From assembly GCA_037074705.1 (NCBI GenBank), contig CM073590.1:37533895-37597894 (forward strand): 64,000 nucleotides of DNA, read 5' to 3'. Positions within the stretch are counted from its first letter, which is position 1; every line of letters starts with the position of its first letter. A program made the position numbers and the translations under genes. The notes beneath the pieces are model-generated. The model saw only the letters and a program-made list of their open reading frames with translations. It ran no database searches and was not told the DNA's origin. The stretch comes from Zhengitettix transpicula. Lineage: Eukaryota > Arthropoda > Insecta > Orthoptera > Tetrigidae. This document shows, one piece after another, positions 60,233 to 64,000 of this stretch.

Positions 60233-61732
60233 TAAAACTCAATATATTTTGAAAAATATATAGTAATTTTTGAACGGATTAATATGTTTGAACAAAGCGG
60301 TTACACGCATTTATGTTCTGGGAAGTGTTTAGAGGTTAAGGAAATGCCGCAAATTTGAATAAAGCTTTGATTGCAATTAAAAATATTTGGAGCAGTTTGA
60401 ACCTATTGTAACAAGACAGTCATAAAATACAATATAGAGACATCGTCAACCAGCACGCCCCGTATTTTAGAGTTAATATGTAATTTTAAAGCCCAAAGGA
60501 ATATAAATCTGGTAGAAATTTAATTATTAATTTACCTGAACCTGAAGGTAATTGACAAATTATTCTCTGCGATTAATAAATAAAATAAAATGAAATTGAA
60601 TAAATATATGAAAACAGTTGTTTTAACATCAACCATGTCTCCCAGTAGCTGAATTACCCTTAGAAATAAAGATTTACTGTGAAATAGGCAAAGGAAAGTA
60701 ACTTGAAACGTATATAAATTATTTTTATTTTGTCTTCGATATTAATATAGTTCAAATAACAGAAAATAAGAATATAATACATTTATTTCTCAAAGTTCTA
60801 TAAACAATGTAGAGTATTAACTGAATATACTTTTATACACAGATTTAGTCATTCTATTTCTGCAGTAAAGTGTCTGGAAGTCGGTTTCATCTCTTGAAAA
60901 GCGTACGCGCAATTACAACGCTAATTACATTTATATGGCAGTACACCTCAAATCATTACAGGTTAATTTTTTAATTTAAATGTGTAAATATTTAATGACA
61001 ACTATTTGTATATTTTTAAAGAATTTCTGCTCAGTTTATTTCAATTAAAGTTTTCCAGCAGCGCAATCACTTAAATGCTTGCTTCTGAATAATTTAAGCA
61101 AACATTCATTGTTGTGTATTTTATCAGCAACAGGCCGAATGCACAATGTTCACTGTACTACCACGGGGTGGGCGAACGTACCAATTCAGGATTAAAAATT
61201 CCAATAAACAAAGCGTTCCATATGTAAACAAACGGTTGCGATTTGCGCACATAATTTCTACGACTGCAAGAGTTTATCAAACCGAGAATAACATGTAGCA
61301 TTATAAACTCTCGTGCCTTGTATAAACATAAATTCAAATTTAGTTCAATAAATTCCGATGGGCTTAGGTTTTATGGTCCGATGGAGAAAAATTCATTCGT
61401 GGGGCGATCAACAACAAAAAATATACCTATATTCCAGCTCCGTATATTGTATGACGCGAGGAAAATTTTCACAAATGTCAAAATGTTTACGATAAATATG
61501 CAAACTGAAAAAACTGGATTTGTATACTATAAGTAACGCTGTGAAAAGTCCTCAATAAGAAAATTTAAGATATTATCAATAAATGAGCCATAAAATTGTT
61601 CAGTAACGGAAAATTAAAATGACTGACGTTTCATCCGCGTTTTAGGATCTCTTCAATATTCATCATTACATATATAAATAATAGCAATAATTTATAGACA
61701 GGCCTGTTGCACGAGAAAATTATCGTATGATA

Positions 61733-62424
61733 GGTTTGTTCGACAAGATACAACCTGAGAAAATAAAATTTTTCAAGCATCTTCATGCCTTCAGTAAAAA
61801 AGAAAATTACTAAACCTGAAAAAGTATTAAAATAGGGCGAAACGTTGGAATATTTAATTTTTTGTTAATTAACTATTTTCTGACTTAATGATGTTTATTT
61901 ATTTATTGATAAGAAAATTTAAACTTGCAAGAATTTACTTATTTTAAAGTTACTAATCTCGCCTTATGTTTAATTCTTTAGTATTCGATTTCAGTCGTAA
62001 ATTACTTCGAAATTAAAATAAATAAATGGTAATGTGAAAATGAAACATGACTCCTGAAATATTTTATTTGAATTAAGGGACGATTCTTTGTGATACATCT
62101 TTATTGTAACTTAAAAAGTTTCGTCTTGAGCTGTAGGGAAACGTATAATTTGTCCTTCCTCATTATATCTAAAAAAAAGTTCGTGGTCGATTATTACGGT
62201 AATTTATTTTGCTTTCCCAATTTTTATTTCAAATCAAACAAGTACCAAATTTTCACGCTACTATTAAGTTGGATAAAAAATTAAATAAAGCTATATTTGT
62301 CGTTTGATGGAGCCTCATTATTCTCCTTAATATTAACATGTAGTGTAGGGTTGTTCGACAAGATACGACCTGAGAAAATAACATATTTTCAAGGATCTTC
62401 ATGCCTTCAGTAAAAAAGAAAATA
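61733..62424. repeat. Spaced direct repeats of about 75 bp
   Basis: TTGTTCGACAAGATACAACC (from about 61735) and TTGTTCGACAAGATACGACC (from about 62351) begin two similar blocks, each continuing to ATCTTCATGCCTTCAGTAAA. They are about 616 bp apart and in the same orientation. The first is followed at 61815 by CCTGAAAAAGTATTAAAATA and GGGCGAAACGTTGG, a hammerhead-like layout, suggesting PLE pseudo-LTR fragments. No coding remnant lies between. Confidence 0.6.
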
Positions 62425-63639
62425 TTGCCTTAGTTATGTATTCTTCATTGCAAGCATCGACCTATTTATTTACATTCCTAAACATGAATATAGACAATAT
62501 GGAAGCAATTCGAAACGGAATACATGAAGTTAAGCAGTAATTAAAGATGTGATCGGGTTCATTAACGTGCCGAAAAAACTTGGATAAATGTGAACGTTTG
62601 CAATTAACAACTTGAATGTTTTATAACCAATAAACAATCCACAATTAGGCAAATAAATCTTTTATTATCTGCAGACATATTTATAAAATTGGAGCGCTCG
62701 ACTGACTAACAGTTATAGCTATCTGAAATAACATCAACAAACAGTTCCTACGACTCAGACAATAATAATTGTTGAAAATTTTACTTTCCAATACATCGAG
62801 TGTTACCTACTCACCGTACAAAGTGAAACACCAATTACGAAGACATTGTTTACCTTGGTTTCCACAATATTACTGATCAACGACTAAAATACGGAAGGCA
62901 TCGCGGTGACAGCTTTATCATACGAGACATAAAATGTTGTGGGCACGTTCTACAGATATACTTCGGCAATCTCAAAAATATTGCATTTCTTCACCGCTGC
63001 ATACCACATTTGCGATATTTTCATAGGTTTTAATAGTTACTGGGCGTTCAACCGCATTTTAATTCATATGCCCACCCATTTTCTATTGAAAGCGACTATA
63101 AAGATTAATTTAATGTTACATCAATCTCATCTTTTATATAATTTGAGGTTAACACCTTTTATAACAAAGTTTTTCAATCGTATGCATTTTTTCATTCAAC
63201 GTCTACACTCGTTTCGTTCACAGCACCATAAAATTTTTTTAAAAAAAATTAAGCTCCATATAATACATTCTAACGGACAATACATGATCTAACAATTATC
63301 ATTTGTGCCTACTAGCGCCAACTCTTTGTTAAACGAACCTCGTATAAATTAAAAACAAACCTTGTAGTTTAACTAATTATTCAGATAATACAATCATCAA
63401 AAATATTATCAAATATTGAGAGTAATTTTCAAAAAAGGAATTTTAATGACTGTAATTTTTAATCAGTTTTTAAACTTATTTAATCATTAAATGCAATTAA
63501 ATAAAATAGAAAGTTTTTAAAAAATTGTATTAATATGCTGACCTTTCGTCTCGGTGAACGATGTATAAAAATTGCTCAAAAAGAAAAAATACAGTTGAAA
63601 GTAAGTCAAATAACGGTAACTTAAATCTAGAAAAATTAA

Positions 63640-64000
63640 ACATAACACTACCAAGATCGTCGCTGGCTGCGGTGAAGGGACGGAATCCGTGGGGTCCATT
63701 TTAGTCGTGTTGGTCGCACAAACTAATCTAGCACCGTGTTTACTATAGAAAGTTCGTCAGTTACACACCTTTGAATAAAATTTTCTATTCACGTCACGTC
63801 GGTGTCACCAAATTATTGTGGGAGAACTTTGTCCTGAGATGTAGGACAGAACACACTTTCTCCAAAACAATAAACTTTATTTTATATGTACAATAAATCT
63901 ACATGAGAGATTGTTAACAATGCCAGAACATTACTCCGTCCGTCGCCAAAGAAGATACGTGCAAAACTACACACTAACAGCCAAACAACAATCACCTCCA
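63640..64000 (-). mobile_element. Gypsy-type LTR retrotransposon, 5' end (cut by window edge)
   Basis: On the minus strand: an LTR enters at 64000 and ends in ...CTCCCACA at 63817, with TATAAAATAAAG (AATAAA) inside it. The primer-binding site follows, then a 90-bp leader and an ATG at 63699 that starts MDPTDSVPSPQPATILVV, a gag-like beginning. After about 20 codons the sequence turns AT-rich and gag similarity is lost, so the element is broken near 63640. The LTR start lies beyond the window. Confidence 0.7.
63791..63810 (-). other. Primer-binding site of LTR retrotransposon
   Basis: On the minus strand TGGTGACACCGACGTGACGT starts a few bases after the LTR end ...CTCCCACA (63819-63817). TTTGGTGACCCCGACGTGAT is the usual sequence at this place in Mag-type Gypsy elements, as I recall it. 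Confidence 0.6.

Larger units (their letters stand above)
56975..64000. other. Intergenic region with mobile-element relics
   Basis: No host gene is recognised. It contains a higher-GC patch at 57330-57620 with homeobox- and Fox-like words (GCAAATTAGC, CCGTAAACATAAAG), PLE copy 3, an unclassified repeat at 59200-59630, a short PLE end at 60187, spaced direct repeats at 61733 and 62349, and the LTR retrotransposon end at 63640-64000. The 117-codon frame at 62939-63292 looks like chance. Confidence 0.7.

Noticed and set aside
62939..63292. 117-codon plus-strand frame
   Set aside because: No motif or family, and a composition expected from AT-rich DNA.

Overview
The window is a piece of a large, AT-rich insect genome. 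It carries the 3' half of one recognisable host gene, the insect TIA1/TIAR orthologue (Rox8 in Drosophila), on the + strand, spread over about 45 kb. Five coding exons join in frame: 4818-4998, 27969-28098, 43532-43707, 47903-48050 and 50073-50081. They encode the third RNA-recognition motif (RNP2 CTVYCGG, RNP1 KGYAFVRF) and a Gln/Ala/Gly/Tyr/Met-rich tail ending ...MQQFQAQ-stop, 213 residues in all. RRM1 and RRM2 must lie upstream of the window. Three in-frame splice alternatives are readable: a tandem CAGCAG acceptor at exon 47903, a 21-nt extension of exon 43532, and intron retention after 48050. The 3'UTR starts at 50082 and probably runs to a cluster of three AATAAA hexamers at 56927-56953.

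Layout: 1-4817 intron; 4999-27968 a 23-kb intron with a Penelope-like element (PLE), two LINE relics, a complete but dead Tc1/mariner-type transposon and a TIR element; 28099-43531 a 15-kb intron with a MITE, a second mariner relic, a second PLE with inverted ends and a CpG-rich island; 43708-47902 an intron with two foldback hairpins, a duplicated PLE end, a deleted DNA transposon and a palindromic repeat; 48051-50072 a short intron; 50082 to about 56970 the 3'UTR; then intergenic DNA with a third PLE copy, an unclassified repeat, spaced direct repeats, and the 5' end of a Gypsy-type LTR retrotransposon cut by the right edge.

Very long introns filled with old PLE, mariner, LINE and MITE copies suggest an insect with a big genome. 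A polyneopteran such as a cockroach or termite is my guess, not a demonstrated assignment. No prokaryotic features, CRISPR arrays, rRNA genes or convincing tRNA genes were seen.

The most interesting structure outside the host gene is the PLE family. At least seven copies or solo ends share a terminus with the layout of a hammerhead ribozyme (CTGA core, short stem-loop, GAAAC). In one copy the terminus is present at both ends in inverted orientation. Two further loci carry a related but distinct motif, one with a perfect 6-bp stem. All copies read as decayed.
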